Assembly (NCBI RefSeq): GCF_030651595.1
Contig: NZ_JAUSCH010000138.1
Coordinates: forward strand, 1 to 41,742
Length of the DNA: 41,742 nt
Source of the DNA: Candidatus Oleimmundimicrobium sp.
GTDB lineage: Bacteria > Actinomycetota > Aquicultoria > UBA3085 > Oleimmundimicrobiaceae
Reading direction: 5' to 3'
Positions 1 through 7,746 of the stretch are shown here, piece by piece. Each line of letters begins with the position of its first letter. Positions within the stretch are counted from its first letter, which is position 1. The position numbers and the translations under genes were made by a program. Below the pieces are notes generated by a model that was not told where the DNA came from, did not search any database, and saw only the letters and a list, made by a program, of their open reading frames with translations.

Positions 1-51
1 TAAAAATAAAATCAACCAGGCGGCAAAATAAGCAGCGTAAAAAAAGGACAT
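1..51 (-). CDS. ccmD: CcmD-like small membrane protein (partial, N-terminus only)
   Basis: Only the first 17 codons are in the window; the gene runs off the left edge. The visible peptide reads M-S-F-F-Y-A-A-Y-F-A-A-W-L-I-L-F-L, a hydrophobic single-pass start with the Y-A-A-Y and A-W-L pattern typical of CcmD. CcmD is the small membrane protein that helps release holo-CcmE from the CcmABC haem exporter. The ATG lies two bases after the ccmC stop, as expected for the last gene of a ccmEFABCD-type operon. The call rests on 17 residues plus position. Confidence 0.7.
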   Translation of the reverse strand, partial: MSFFYAAYFAAWLILFL

Positions 52-53
52 AA

Positions 54-737
54 CTAACCTCCAATCTCATCTTTTAAATCTTGAATTTCTTCTTGTAAGT
101 TAATCATTCTTATCCTCTGTCCTAAAAGGTATAGATAAAAAAGCGTCATAGACGCCAAAAAAACTAAGGTTGTTATCCACATTGGAGTATCAAGCGCGAT
201 ATTTTTAGGCGCCAGCATTAACGGATGAGCGCTCCTCCACCACCTAATTGACATAAATGAGATGGGAACGCTTATAAAAGCAACTATACCAAATACCGCG
301 GTAAGGCGAGATTTACGTTCAATATCATCAACCGAGTAGTAAAGCATAAGGTAACCGGCGTAAAGCAACCACATAATTAATGAAGTGGTAAGCCTCGGCT
401 CCCAAACCCACCAAACTCCCCAAGTAGGTTTAACAAAAATGGTGCCCGTTACCAAAAGCGCCGTATCAATAACCAGCCCTATCTCCGCCGAAGCATAGGC
501 AATCTTGTCCCACTTTCTATCTCTGGTCTTTAGATAAATAATACTGCAGATAAAGACCACCAAGAAAGCAAAATAAGGAACAATTGCAACCGGAAAATGG
601 ATATAAAATATCTTTTGAACGACTCCAAGGTTCTTGTCGAGAGGAGCATAAAAAAAGGCCATATAAAGAGATATAAAAATTCCAATAAATGAGGCCATCC
701 CCAGAAATCCCCTGACAATCTTATTTTTCAACCACAT
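54..737 (-). CDS. ccmC: Haem exporter / cytochrome c biogenesis protein CcmC
   Basis: CcmC is the membrane protein that loads haem onto CcmE in system I cytochrome c maturation. It is about 227 residues with six hydrophobic segments. The tryptophan-rich (WWD) signature W-G-V-W-W-V-W-E-P-R-L-T lies near residues 106-117, and likely haem-ligand histidines sit near residue 47 (Y-I-H-F-P) and in the S-A-H-P-L stretch near 169. The usual Asp of the signature is Glu here. I chose the ATG at 737; a GTG one codon upstream (740) is also possible because the ribosome site GAGGAG is very close. The gene overlaps the ccmB stop. Length and order fit the family. Confidence 0.93.
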   Translation of the reverse strand: MWLKNKIVRGFLGMASFIGIFISLYMAFFYAPLDKNLGVVQKIFYIHFPVAIVPYFAFLVVFICSIIYLKTRDRKWDKIAYASAEIGLVIDTALLVTGTIFVKPTWGVWWVWEPRLTTSLIMWLLYAGYLMLYYSVDDIERKSRLTAVFGIVAFISVPISFMSIRWWRSAHPLMLAPKNIALDTPMWITTLVFLASMTLFYLYLLGQRIRMINLQEEIQDLKDEIGG

Positions 738-1432
738 CACTCCTCTATAACATATTCAAAGGTTAGAAAACCAACCAATGCAAAAATAATATCATAAATA
801 GCAAGCATTCTCAGCCATACGATAATATCTATCCAAAACTGCTGAGCATCAATTGAAGAAAACATTAAGACCAACTCGGTTGACTTCACTGCCGCCACCA
901 ATATCGGTACAATTACAGGTAAGAAGAGCACCGGCAACATAAGGTCTCTGGCTTTTGTATTGATTGAGATAGCGGATAGAAGCGTTCCAACTGCCGATAC
1001 CCCCACGTCACTTAAGATTAAAATAATGATTAAAAGCCACAAATGAGAAAGAAAGCTTTCTTGTATAAAAAATATCGTAAAAATAGGAAGCGCTATTATC
1101 TCAACCAAAAAAAGAAAAATGAAACTGGATATAACCTTGCCAAAATAAATTGCCGAACGGTCTATAGGGCAGAGCATCAGCCCATCAAAACAATTTTCAT
1201 CCTTCTCGTGAACAAAAATTCGATTTAAGCCCAAAATAGCCGCGAACAAGAAGGCAACCCAAAGAAGACCCGAAGAAACAGCTCTCATTGCAGAGCCGCT
1301 TCCGAAAGCAAAGTTGAACATAACCATGGTAAGCAAAGCAAAGATTAACATCGAATTAAGCATCTCTTTGGTTCTAAGCTCGGCAATTATATCTTTTTGG
1401 ACCAGCGTCAATATGTGCCTCAAGTAGCTCAT
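737..1432 (-). CDS. ccmB: Haem exporter ABC permease CcmB
   Basis: CcmB is the membrane subunit of the CcmABCD complex, which releases haem-loaded CcmE using ATP. The 231-residue protein begins with a short basic amphipathic stretch (L-V-Q-K-D-I-I-A-E-L-R-T-K-E) followed by six membrane segments, as in CcmB. It overlaps ccmA by an ATGA junction and runs into ccmC, so translation is probably coupled. Nothing looks truncated. Confidence 0.92.
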   Translation of the reverse strand: MSYLRHILTLVQKDIIAELRTKEMLNSMLIFALLTMVMFNFAFGSGSAMRAVSSGLLWVAFLFAAILGLNRIFVHEKDENCFDGLMLCPIDRSAIYFGKVISSFIFLFLVEIIALPIFTIFFIQESFLSHLWLLIIILILSDVGVSAVGTLLSAISINTKARDLMLPVLFLPVIVPILVAAVKSTELVLMFSSIDAQQFWIDIIVWLRMLAIYDIIFALVGFLTFEYVIEE

Positions 1433-2154
1433 ATCTTGTCTCCCGCATGCTCATGATATATTCTTTTAAAACTATCTAAATCAGGTAAATTCCCTCTTTG
1501 AGAATAAACTATTTTGCCTCCGCTTAATATTGCTAAGCTATTTGCATGAACAAGGCCTTTTTCAATATCATGAGTGGCCATAATTAAAGTATGACTACCC
1601 TCTTTTTTTAAACCCTCCAACATATCATCAAGAATGCCACGAGCATGGACATCCAGTCCGCTGAAAGGCTCATCTAAAAAAATTATTTCGGGATTGTGCA
1701 ATAGAGCTCTGGCTATCGAAAGTCTCTGTTGCATTCCTCGGGAAAAAGTTCTTACAACATCAAATTTACGGTGGTCAAGCTCGACTTTTTGCAAAAGTTC
1801 AGAAATCCTATCATCCAGTGCCGGAACGTTGTACATTTTGCCGTAAAAACGCAAATTTTCGTAGGCATTAAGGTCCTTATAAAGAATAAGGTTGTGGGAG
1901 ATAAGACCAATTTTTTCTCTAATCTCGATAGAATTTTCTTTTATCTCAAAGCCATTAATTGTAATTGACCCGGACGAAAATCCGGAAAGCGTAGCCAGTA
2001 TTCTCAAAAGAGTAGTTTTTCCCGCGCCGTTAGAACCAAATATAGCTAAGAAATCACCTTTACAAACGTCTAAATTGAGCTCTTTTAATACTTTGCGCCT
2101 TCCAAAGTCTTTGCTCAGGGAATTTATGCAAATAAAAGGAGAACTTTTCAACAA
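1429..2154 (-). CDS. ccmA: Haem exporter ATP-binding protein CcmA
   Basis: This is the 241-residue ABC ATPase of the CcmAB(C)D complex. Walker A reads G-S-N-G-A-G-K-T-T (near residues 40-48), the ABC signature is S-R-G-M-Q-Q-R, and Walker B is I-I-F-L-D-E-P-F-S-G-L-D, followed by the switch His in A-T-H-D. The start appears to be TTG directly after the ccmF stop, with an AGGT-like ribosome site inside the end of ccmF. It lies between ccmF and ccmB, which together with its length separates it from other ABC ATPases. Confidence 0.93.
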   Translation of the reverse strand: MLKSSPFICINSLSKDFGRRKVLKELNLDVCKGDFLAIFGSNGAGKTTLLRILATLSGFSSGSITINGFEIKENSIEIREKIGLISHNLILYKDLNAYENLRFYGKMYNVPALDDRISELLQKVELDHRKFDVVRTFSRGMQQRLSIARALLHNPEIIFLDEPFSGLDVHARGILDDMLEGLKKEGSHTLIMATHDIEKGLVHANSLAILSGGKIVYSQRGNLPDLDSFKRIYHEHAGDKI

Positions 2155-2155
2155 C

Positions 2156-4093
2156 CTATTTTACCTCTTTCAACCATACTTTAGATTTATCGGGCCAAAA
2201 AGCAATAACCGTCCCCGCAAAAAGAACAATGGCTCCCATCCAAATCCAAGACATAAGAGGGATGAGTTTAAATTGAATACGCGCAGATTCATCCTGATCG
2301 TAACTCGATAAAATAACGAATATATCTCTTGTAACCCCGCTCTTTATATTAACCTTTGAGGTCATAGTATCTTGTTTAAGATGGTAAATTAACTTAGGGC
2401 TAAGCCGCCCTTTATGTTCTCCGTCCGCCTTTAGCGCCAAATTTACTCCAATTATTTCCTTGGAAAAATCGCTATTATCGACAAATAACCCTTCGTTTGT
2501 AACAGTTGCATCCTTAACTGTTAAACTCTCCCCTTTTTTCAAAGTTGCTTCACTTTCTGTTAAGTAAAAAGTGGAGCCAATGAGTCCAACAAAAATTATC
2601 ACAATTCCAATATGAGAGAGCAGCCCGCCATACCTTACCCTATTTGCCTTCATCTTATGCCATAAATTTCCACCGTGTTTCATTCCCGCCAATAATTCCC
2701 TATATGTAACCTGAAGCGTAGTGGTGCCCGCAAATATGCAGAAGAAGAAACCGATACTCCCCCACAAGTTTTTGTCCCAGAAAAAGAAGGTAGCTAAAGC
2801 ACCTACTAAACTTAAAATTGACGGAAGTGTAATTTTTTTAATAAATCTTGAGGTATCAGTCGTTTTCCAACCCAAAAGAGGGCATATACCGATAAAAAAT
2901 AGATATATATATCCTAGTGGAGAAGCAAGTTTATTGTAAAAAGAGGGACCCAGAGATATTTGGTTACCAATCAGCAACTCCGTTATTACAGGATAAAAAG
3001 TTCCAATGGTAACTATCGCCGTAAAGAAAAGCAAAACTATATTATTTAAATAAAAACCGTAATCTTTAGATATTAAAGAGTGAATTTCTTCTCCCTTAAA
3101 AGATTTTCGACGATATATGACTAAGAAGATAAATCCCAAGGTAAACAATATCATAAACCAAAAGAAGTAAACAGCAATTGATGACCTTCCAAAAGCGTGA
3201 ACCGACTCTATTATGCCGCTTCTGGTTATAAAGGTACCAAGAATACACATCAAAAAAGTTACCATTGCCAAGATTAACGTCCATATCTTAAACAATTTCC
3301 TCTTTTTGTAAACAGCCAATGAGTGAAGAAGAGCTGTACCGGTAAGCCAAGGAAGAAGAGAGGCGTTCTCAACCGGATCCCAGGCCCAATATCCACCGAA
3401 AGCAAGCTCGTCATAGGCCCAAAGAGAACCTAAAAAGATACCGATTCCTAAAAATAACCAAGCAAATAAAGTCCATCTTCTACATCTCGATACCCAAGGA
3501 CCATCGGGTTGATTAGTTATTAATGCTGCAGCGCTCAACGCGAAAGGAACGGTAAAGGCCGCATATCCTATAAATAAAGCCGGCGGATGAAAAACCATTT
3601 GGGGATGTAAAAGTAAAGGATTTAACCCTATCCCATCGGCAAGAAACATTGGCGCCGTTTCAAAAGGATTAGCCGGTAAAGCTAAAAGCAAAAGAAAGAA
3701 AGACTGAGCAATAACCAGTATCGCCAAAGCATACTGGGTTAATCTGCCTTTTCTGTTTGCCAAGAGAAAAATGAGCGTAAACAAAGAAAGTAACAACTGC
3801 CAAAGAAGAAGAGAACCCTCCTGCCCTCCCCAAAAAGCAGTTATTGTATAGAGAAGCGGCAAATCCCTGCTGGAATAACTGAAAACATAGAGAATAGAAA
3901 AATCTCTTACAAGAAAAGCCCTCAAAAGAATTAACGAAGCAGTGCTCGACAAAATGAACAAAATCCATATGCTAATGTGGCCTGCTTTAATAACCTTGCC
4001 GTTCTTAGTTTTAAGGCCGTATATAAAAAGAATAGCAGCTGTAACTGCCACTGCCAATGAAAGCCAAATTGTAACCTCTCCAAACTTAGCCAC
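2156..4093 (-). CDS. ccmF: Cytochrome c haem lyase subunit CcmF
   Basis: CcmF joins haem from CcmE to the CXXCH motifs of apocytochromes on the outer face of the membrane. The protein is 645 residues with about 15 membrane segments. The WWD domain W-A-Y-D-E-L-A-F-G-G-Y-W-A-W-D-P-V-E-N is clear near residues 225-243, as is an earlier W-G-G-Q-E-G-S-L-L-L-W-Q. A periplasmic domain near the C-terminus is followed by a last membrane segment. The start is GTG with an AGAGGG ribosome site. No ccmH or ccmG is in the window, which matches CXXXY-CcmE operons where CcmH is often absent. Confidence 0.95.
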   Translation of the reverse strand: MAKFGEVTIWLSLAVAVTAAILFIYGLKTKNGKVIKAGHISIWILFILSSTASLILLRAFLVRDFSILYVFSYSSRDLPLLYTITAFWGGQEGSLLLWQLLLSLFTLIFLLANRKGRLTQYALAILVIAQSFFLLLLALPANPFETAPMFLADGIGLNPLLLHPQMVFHPPALFIGYAAFTVPFALSAAALITNQPDGPWVSRCRRWTLFAWLFLGIGIFLGSLWAYDELAFGGYWAWDPVENASLLPWLTGTALLHSLAVYKKRKLFKIWTLILAMVTFLMCILGTFITRSGIIESVHAFGRSSIAVYFFWFMILFTLGFIFLVIYRRKSFKGEEIHSLISKDYGFYLNNIVLLFFTAIVTIGTFYPVITELLIGNQISLGPSFYNKLASPLGYIYLFFIGICPLLGWKTTDTSRFIKKITLPSILSLVGALATFFFWDKNLWGSIGFFFCIFAGTTTLQVTYRELLAGMKHGGNLWHKMKANRVRYGGLLSHIGIVIIFVGLIGSTFYLTESEATLKKGESLTVKDATVTNEGLFVDNSDFSKEIIGVNLALKADGEHKGRLSPKLIYHLKQDTMTSKVNIKSGVTRDIFVILSSYDQDESARIQFKLIPLMSWIWMGAIVLFAGTVIAFWPDKSKVWLKEVK

Positions 4094-4102
4094 ACTATCC
4101 CT

Positions 4103-4483
4103 CTATTCTTCTGATGTATATTTTGATGGGCATTTAGCTAATAAACTGTCAGCCTTAATACCTGAATTCGGCTCATAGACACCCTCAACAATCACTTCTG
4201 CCCCTTTTTTTAACGCACTTGGTAAAACACCTGAGTAAACAACTGCAACCGAATTTTCTTCATCAGCAATCATAAACTTATAAACGCCCTCGTTCTCCTC
4301 GACAATATCACCCACAACTTTTCCCGACACCTTAACGGATTTACCATGTAAAGATTCATCCGAAACAACCTCACCGGGAGTCCGGTAATACAAAAAAGAA
4401 CTGCCGGCAGTATATAAAAGAATCCCGAAGAAAATTATTATTATGACACTGGTAATAACAATACGTTTACGTTTTGCTTTCAT
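4103..4483 (-). CDS. ccmE: Haem chaperone CcmE, CXXXY variant
   Basis: CcmE carries haem from CcmABCD to CcmF. The 126-residue protein has an N-terminal anchor (residues 8-28) and an OB-fold domain. In the usual family a histidine (H-X-X-X-Y) binds haem covalently; here the motif is L-A-K-C-P-S-K-Y, with Cys118 and Tyr122. This is the CXXXY type known from archaea, Desulfovibrio and some Gram-positives. The ribosome site GGAGG lies five bases before the ATG. It is the first gene of the ccm operon, set off from the upstream gene by about 270 bases. Confidence 0.94.
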   Translation of the reverse strand: MKAKRKRIVITSVIIIIFFGILLYTAGSSFLYYRTPGEVVSDESLHGKSVKVSGKVVGDIVEENEGVYKFMIADEENSVAVVYSGVLPSALKKGAEVIVEGVYEPNSGIKADSLLAKCPSKYTSEE

Positions 4484-4564
4484 ATTGACCTCCTGTCTCT
4501 AAATTAAGCTGATTCATTATACAAAAAAAAATTATTTTAAACAAACCAGTCGCTTGGTCACTAC

Positions 4565-4586
4565 CCCTGCCTGACGGCAGGCAGGG
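4565..4586. repeat. Short perfect palindrome in the ccmE upstream gap
   Basis: Nine-base arms CCCTGCCTG and CAGGCAGGG flank an ACGG loop. The hairpin is GC-rich inside an AT-rich gap (4484-4752). The same gap holds AAAAACAGCCTTT..CCCTTAAG.CAGCCC (about 4634-4670), which recurs before fdhD (about 22768-22804). This looks like part of a dispersed intergenic repeat set and not a terminator, as there is no T-tract. Confidence 0.6.
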
Positions 4587-4752
4587 CTCCTTTGGAAAAT
4601 GCAAAATGTAAATTAAAAAGATAAGCGCGGCCTTTAAAAACAGCCTTTTGGTTCAACCCTTAAGCCAGCCCTTGGCCAATAGCTATTACCGCCATATCAT
4701 TTTTAGGCGCCGTGCCTGCCGGCCCGGATAAACCGGTGGCTTATAACACTAA

Positions 4753-5373
4753 TTAATCAGCTTCTTTTATCAACCAAGTTAAAATTAAAGCAGCTATAAA
4801 TAAAAGGCCGTTGATTGAGAAAAAACTTAGCCGAATAAGTAAATTTGATGAAGAGCGCGCCGGGCCACTTGGATGAAAAATAGCCGAACCAGCAGTTGAA
4901 TAAAGCCAGACTACAAAAGATGCAAGAATTATATTTAAAGCAGATGTAATTTTCTTATCATCAACCCAAAGGGAGAAAAGATAAAAAAGAGGCGCCACCA
5001 CTAAAATAAAGATGGTAATTTTAAAACGGGGTTCCGCTAAAAAAACCCACTTTCCCCAAATCATCTTGGTAACAAAGATTGATAGCACTCCATTGAAAAC
5101 CCAGATCAAGAGAGCAATTTTCTGTGAAGAAACAGCCCATTTGCCAAGAGAATCCTTTTTAAAAATAAGATGAAGGGCTCCAAAAATACCGGCTAATATA
5201 AATATCATTATGCCGACTATAGCAAGACCGGCATGAATATATAAAACTTTAATCCAATTCCCTAATGTGCTTTCGGCCGGGGAAAAAATAGAAATAATTA
5301 AAATAAAAAAACAAATCAGCCCGATAAGATAAGTGCCATTTCTCTTACTTAACAGCGCACTCTCCACCTTCAC
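4753..5373 (-). CDS. Divergent CcmC-like membrane protein
   Basis: A 206-residue protein with six hydrophobic segments that follows the CcmC plan: L-G-N-W-I-K-V-L-Y-I-H (His47) mirrors L-G-V-V-Q-K-I-F-Y-I-H of the true CcmC at 54-737; W-G-K-W-V-F-L-A-E-P-R (106-116) mirrors W-G-V-W-W-V-W-E-P-R; a second His (167) lies in I-F-H-P-S-G-P. The two probable haem-ligand histidines remain but the tryptophan-rich signature is eroded. The start is GTG and overlaps the end of mogA by 29 bases. It may be a specialised haem-handling paralogue, for example for unusual haem sites; function is inferred only from similarity. The start codon is uncertain. Confidence 0.65.
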   Translation of the reverse strand: MKVESALLSKRNGTYLIGLICFFILIISIFSPAESTLGNWIKVLYIHAGLAIVGIMIFILAGIFGALHLIFKKDSLGKWAVSSQKIALLIWVFNGVLSIFVTKMIWGKWVFLAEPRFKITIFILVVAPLFYLFSLWVDDKKITSALNIILASFVVWLYSTAGSAIFHPSGPARSSSNLLIRLSFFSINGLLFIAALILTWLIKEAD

Positions 5374-5833
5374 CTCTTAGAATTTTAATCCCGTGAGGAA
5401 TAGCAGGAAGCACAACTTCCAAACACTCTTTTGCCGCCTTGGGGCTGCCGGGAAGATTTATTATAAGTGTTCTACCCCGCATACCACTCACCGCTCGAGA
5501 AAGCATGGCGTTTGGTGTAATTTTTAAACTTTCCGCACGCATCGCTTCCGCAAAACCGGGAACCTCTTTATCTATCACCGATATTGTAGCCTCAGGCGTC
5601 ACATCTCTGGGAGATAACCCCGTACCACCGGTCGTAAGAACCAAATCCACTTTCTCGTAATCAGCTAAAATTCTTAAATCTTTGGCGATGAGTCTTTTTT
5701 CGTCGGGTATTATTTGATAGGAAACAATTTCAGCTCCATTCTTTTCCATTATTTCCTGGAGAATTTTGCCACTTTCATCAACCCGTTCTCCTTTTGAGCC
5801 CTTGTCACTTATGGTTAAGATTGCGACTTTCAT
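5345..5833 (-). CDS. mogA: Molybdopterin adenylyltransferase (MogA/MoaB family)
   Basis: The enzyme adenylates molybdopterin before metal insertion. The protein is 162 residues when started at the ATG preceded by GGAGG (5840-5844); reading ten codons further upstream adds nothing family-like. Family motifs are visible: S-D-K-G-S-K-G-E-R-V-D-E-S-G near the N-terminus and T-T-G-G-T-G-L-S-P-R-D-V-T-P-E-A-T in the middle (substrate binding), then I-I-N-L-P-G-S-P-K-A-A. MogA and MoaB cannot be told apart reliably here. It is the last clear cofactor gene of the moeA-moaA-moaC-mogA run. Confidence 0.9.
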   Translation of the reverse strand: MKVAILTISDKGSKGERVDESGKILQEIMEKNGAEIVSYQIIPDEKRLIAKDLRILADYEKVDLVLTTGGTGLSPRDVTPEATISVIDKEVPGFAEAMRAESLKITPNAMLSRAVSGMRGRTLIINLPGSPKAAKECLEVVLPAIPHGIKILRGEGGECAVK

Positions 5834-5863
5834 AACACACCTCCATATATCATTGGTAGCCAC

Positions 5864-6255
5864 TGATATCTGCTATCTAGCTGATAGCCCGTTCCCCGCC
5901 AGTGACGGGTCACTTGATAGCCGATAGCCCGTTCCTCCATCAACAATGGAGTCACTCAATGGCAAAAACAAAAACCTCCTGCTTAATTGCTAAATAGCCC
6001 GGCCTACGGCCTCGATGGCCGATGGCTCGCTCACTACTGTTCGCTCAATAGCCCATAGCTCAAACCATCAGTCCGAAATTAGTTAGCTTGTTGGTTGGTT
6101 TGTTTTCCATGCTCCATACTCTATACTCCATCTACCATAAGCCATTTAGTCGGTAGTCTCTTAGTTGAGAGTCCCACCAAAGGCGGGCAAGCGGGTGTTT
6201 GTTGGTTTTTTTCCTTTACCCTCTCAACTTTCTATCTGCTATCTGCTATCTGCCA
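5864..6255. repeat. Non-coding gap filled with short interspersed repeats and hairpins
   Basis: The 420-base gap between moaC and mogA shows no credible gene. It is built of low-complexity words such as CTGATAGC and ATCTGCTATC. Two cassettes share the same flanks, GATAGCCCGTTC and TCACT, but enclose different hairpins (5892-5906 and 5932-5948). From about 6148 to 6243 it shares long stretches with 8985-9090, including TTTGTTGG followed by a T-run and CCTTTACCCTCTCAACTTTC. A small GC palindrome (about 6172-6192) sits inside this copy and is missing at the matching place near wtpC. Confidence 0.7.
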
Positions 6256-6747
6256 TCAGCCATCTGTCCTCACAAAAGTTCCGCTTCTGCCCCCGCTCTT
6301 CTTCACAAGTTTTATCTCTTTGATTTCCATCGTCTTATCAACAGACTTACACATATCATAAATTGTCAAAGCGGCAATTGCTACCGCGGTAAGCGCCTCC
6401 ATCTCTATGCCTGTTCTGTCCATAGTCTTGGTAGTCGCTAAAATTTCAATTGATGAATTTTTTTCATCAATTTTAAAATCAATGTCCACCCCCGTTATTT
6501 GAATGGGATGACACATGGGAATAATGTCACAAGTTTTTTTCGCTCCCATAATTCCCGCAACCTGGGCAACAGCAAGAACATCCCCTTTTTTCACACCACT
6601 GGTTTTAATTAGGTCAAGAGTTTCTTTTTCCATTTTAATTAAGCCCTTGGCAACTGCTTCACGAACCGTTATTTTCTTTTCGCTGACATCAACCATCTTT
6701 GCTCTCCCATGTTTGCCAAGGTGAGTTAGGTTACGTTTATTTTCCAT
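6256..6747 (-). CDS. moaC: Cyclic pyranopterin monophosphate synthase MoaC
   Basis: MoaC converts the MoaA product to cyclic pyranopterin monophosphate, the second half of Moco step one. The protein is 163 residues from the ATG at 6747, which has GGAGG five bases upstream; a TTG four codons earlier is less likely. Family motifs are present: M-V-D-V-S-E-K near the start, P-M-C-H-P-I-Q-I-T-G-V-D in the middle, and the active-site stretch T-G-I-E-M-E-A-L-T-A-V. The stop of moaA lies one base upstream of this start, so the two are likely coupled. Confidence 0.95.
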   Translation of the reverse strand: MENKRNLTHLGKHGRAKMVDVSEKKITVREAVAKGLIKMEKETLDLIKTSGVKKGDVLAVAQVAGIMGAKKTCDIIPMCHPIQITGVDIDFKIDEKNSSIEILATTKTMDRTGIEMEALTAVAIAALTIYDMCKSVDKTMEIKEIKLVKKSGGRSGTFVRTDG

Positions 6748-6748
6748 T

Positions 6749-7735
6749 TTATCCTCCAATTTGAGACATTGTCCTCACAAAATCCTTTTTAAGAGCAGAT
6801 GAATGATCTTTTGGTTTCTCCTTTAATGCCCTGCTTAAAACCTCTTTAACCGCTTCTTCCGGATGATTGTTTCTCATAGGTCCAATTATATCTATCTCGT
6901 CGTTTGAAAAAAGACATGTCTTGAGTTTCCCGTCAGCCGTAAGTCTCAATCGGTTGCATTCGGGGCAAAAGTGGTTGCTCATCGGAGAAATAAAACCAAC
7001 TGTTCCAAGAGCACCTTTAAACTTCATGTACCTTGCCGGACCAGACCCCCGCGGAGAATCAACCTTATTAAGTGAACCAAATGTTTTTAACTTTTCGGCT
7101 ATCTCGGAGCAAGTAAGACCTGCCTTAAAACCTACCTCCTTGCTAAAAGGCATATACTCTATGAACCTTACATGCAGCGGGTAATCAAAGGTAAGTTTGG
7201 CAAAGTCCTTTAAATCACTCAAACCGTCGTTTATTCCTTTTAAAATGACAGCATTGATTTTTAACGGCTTAAACCCAACATCTAATGCTTTTTGAATCCC
7301 TTTCTTCACAATATTTAAATCTCCAACTCGCGTTATTTGTTTAAATTTCTCGGAATTTAGAGAATCAATACTTACATTGATGCGTTCAAGCCCCGCTTTA
7401 TATAACTCTTCAGCAAAATCAGCCAAAAGAACTCCGTTTGTGGTAAGCGACATATCATGAAGCTCGGGTATGCCGGATAAACTTCTTATTAAATCCACTA
7501 CGTCCCTTCTTACGAGGGGTTCTCCTCCAGTGAGCCTAACCTTTGAAATGCCCTGCTTTATCGCGTGAGATACAAATAACTCAATCTCCTCATATGTGAG
7601 AATATCCCTATGTTTCTTAAAATCCGAAAGACCTTCTTTAGGCATACAATATATGCAACGTAAATTACATTTATCGGTAATTGAAACTCTAAGATAGTCT
7701 ATCCGCCTATTATGATTATCAAATAATTCCGGCAA
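6749..7735 (-). CDS. moaA: GTP 3',8-cyclase MoaA (radical SAM)
   Basis: MoaA begins molybdopterin synthesis from GTP. The 328-residue protein has the radical-SAM motif C-N-L-R-C-I-Y-C (Cys23, 27, 30) and a C-terminal second iron-sulfur site F-C-P-E-C-N-R-L-R-L-T-A-D-G-K-L-K-T-C-L-F. It ends in the Gly-Gly tail (S-Q-I-G-G) needed for activity in the family. The start is TTG with AAGGAG seven bases upstream. It lies 11 bases after moeA. Confidence 0.96.
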   Translation of the reverse strand: MPELFDNHNRRIDYLRVSITDKCNLRCIYCMPKEGLSDFKKHRDILTYEEIELFVSHAIKQGISKVRLTGGEPLVRRDVVDLIRSLSGIPELHDMSLTTNGVLLADFAEELYKAGLERINVSIDSLNSEKFKQITRVGDLNIVKKGIQKALDVGFKPLKINAVILKGINDGLSDLKDFAKLTFDYPLHVRFIEYMPFSKEVGFKAGLTCSEIAEKLKTFGSLNKVDSPRGSGPARYMKFKGALGTVGFISPMSNHFCPECNRLRLTADGKLKTCLFSNDEIDIIGPMRNNHPEEAVKEVLSRALKEKPKDHSSALKKDFVRTMSQIGG

Positions 7736-7746
7736 CTGTCTTCTCC

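Noticed and set aside
5864-6255. CRISPR-like array in the repetitive gap
   Set aside because: The repeated words are irregular in length and spacing, without unique spacers of constant size.
5864-6441. Plus-strand open frames at 6095-6361 and 6199-6441
   Set aside because: They consist of repeat-derived Ser/Leu/Tyr-rich peptide running into the antisense of moaC.
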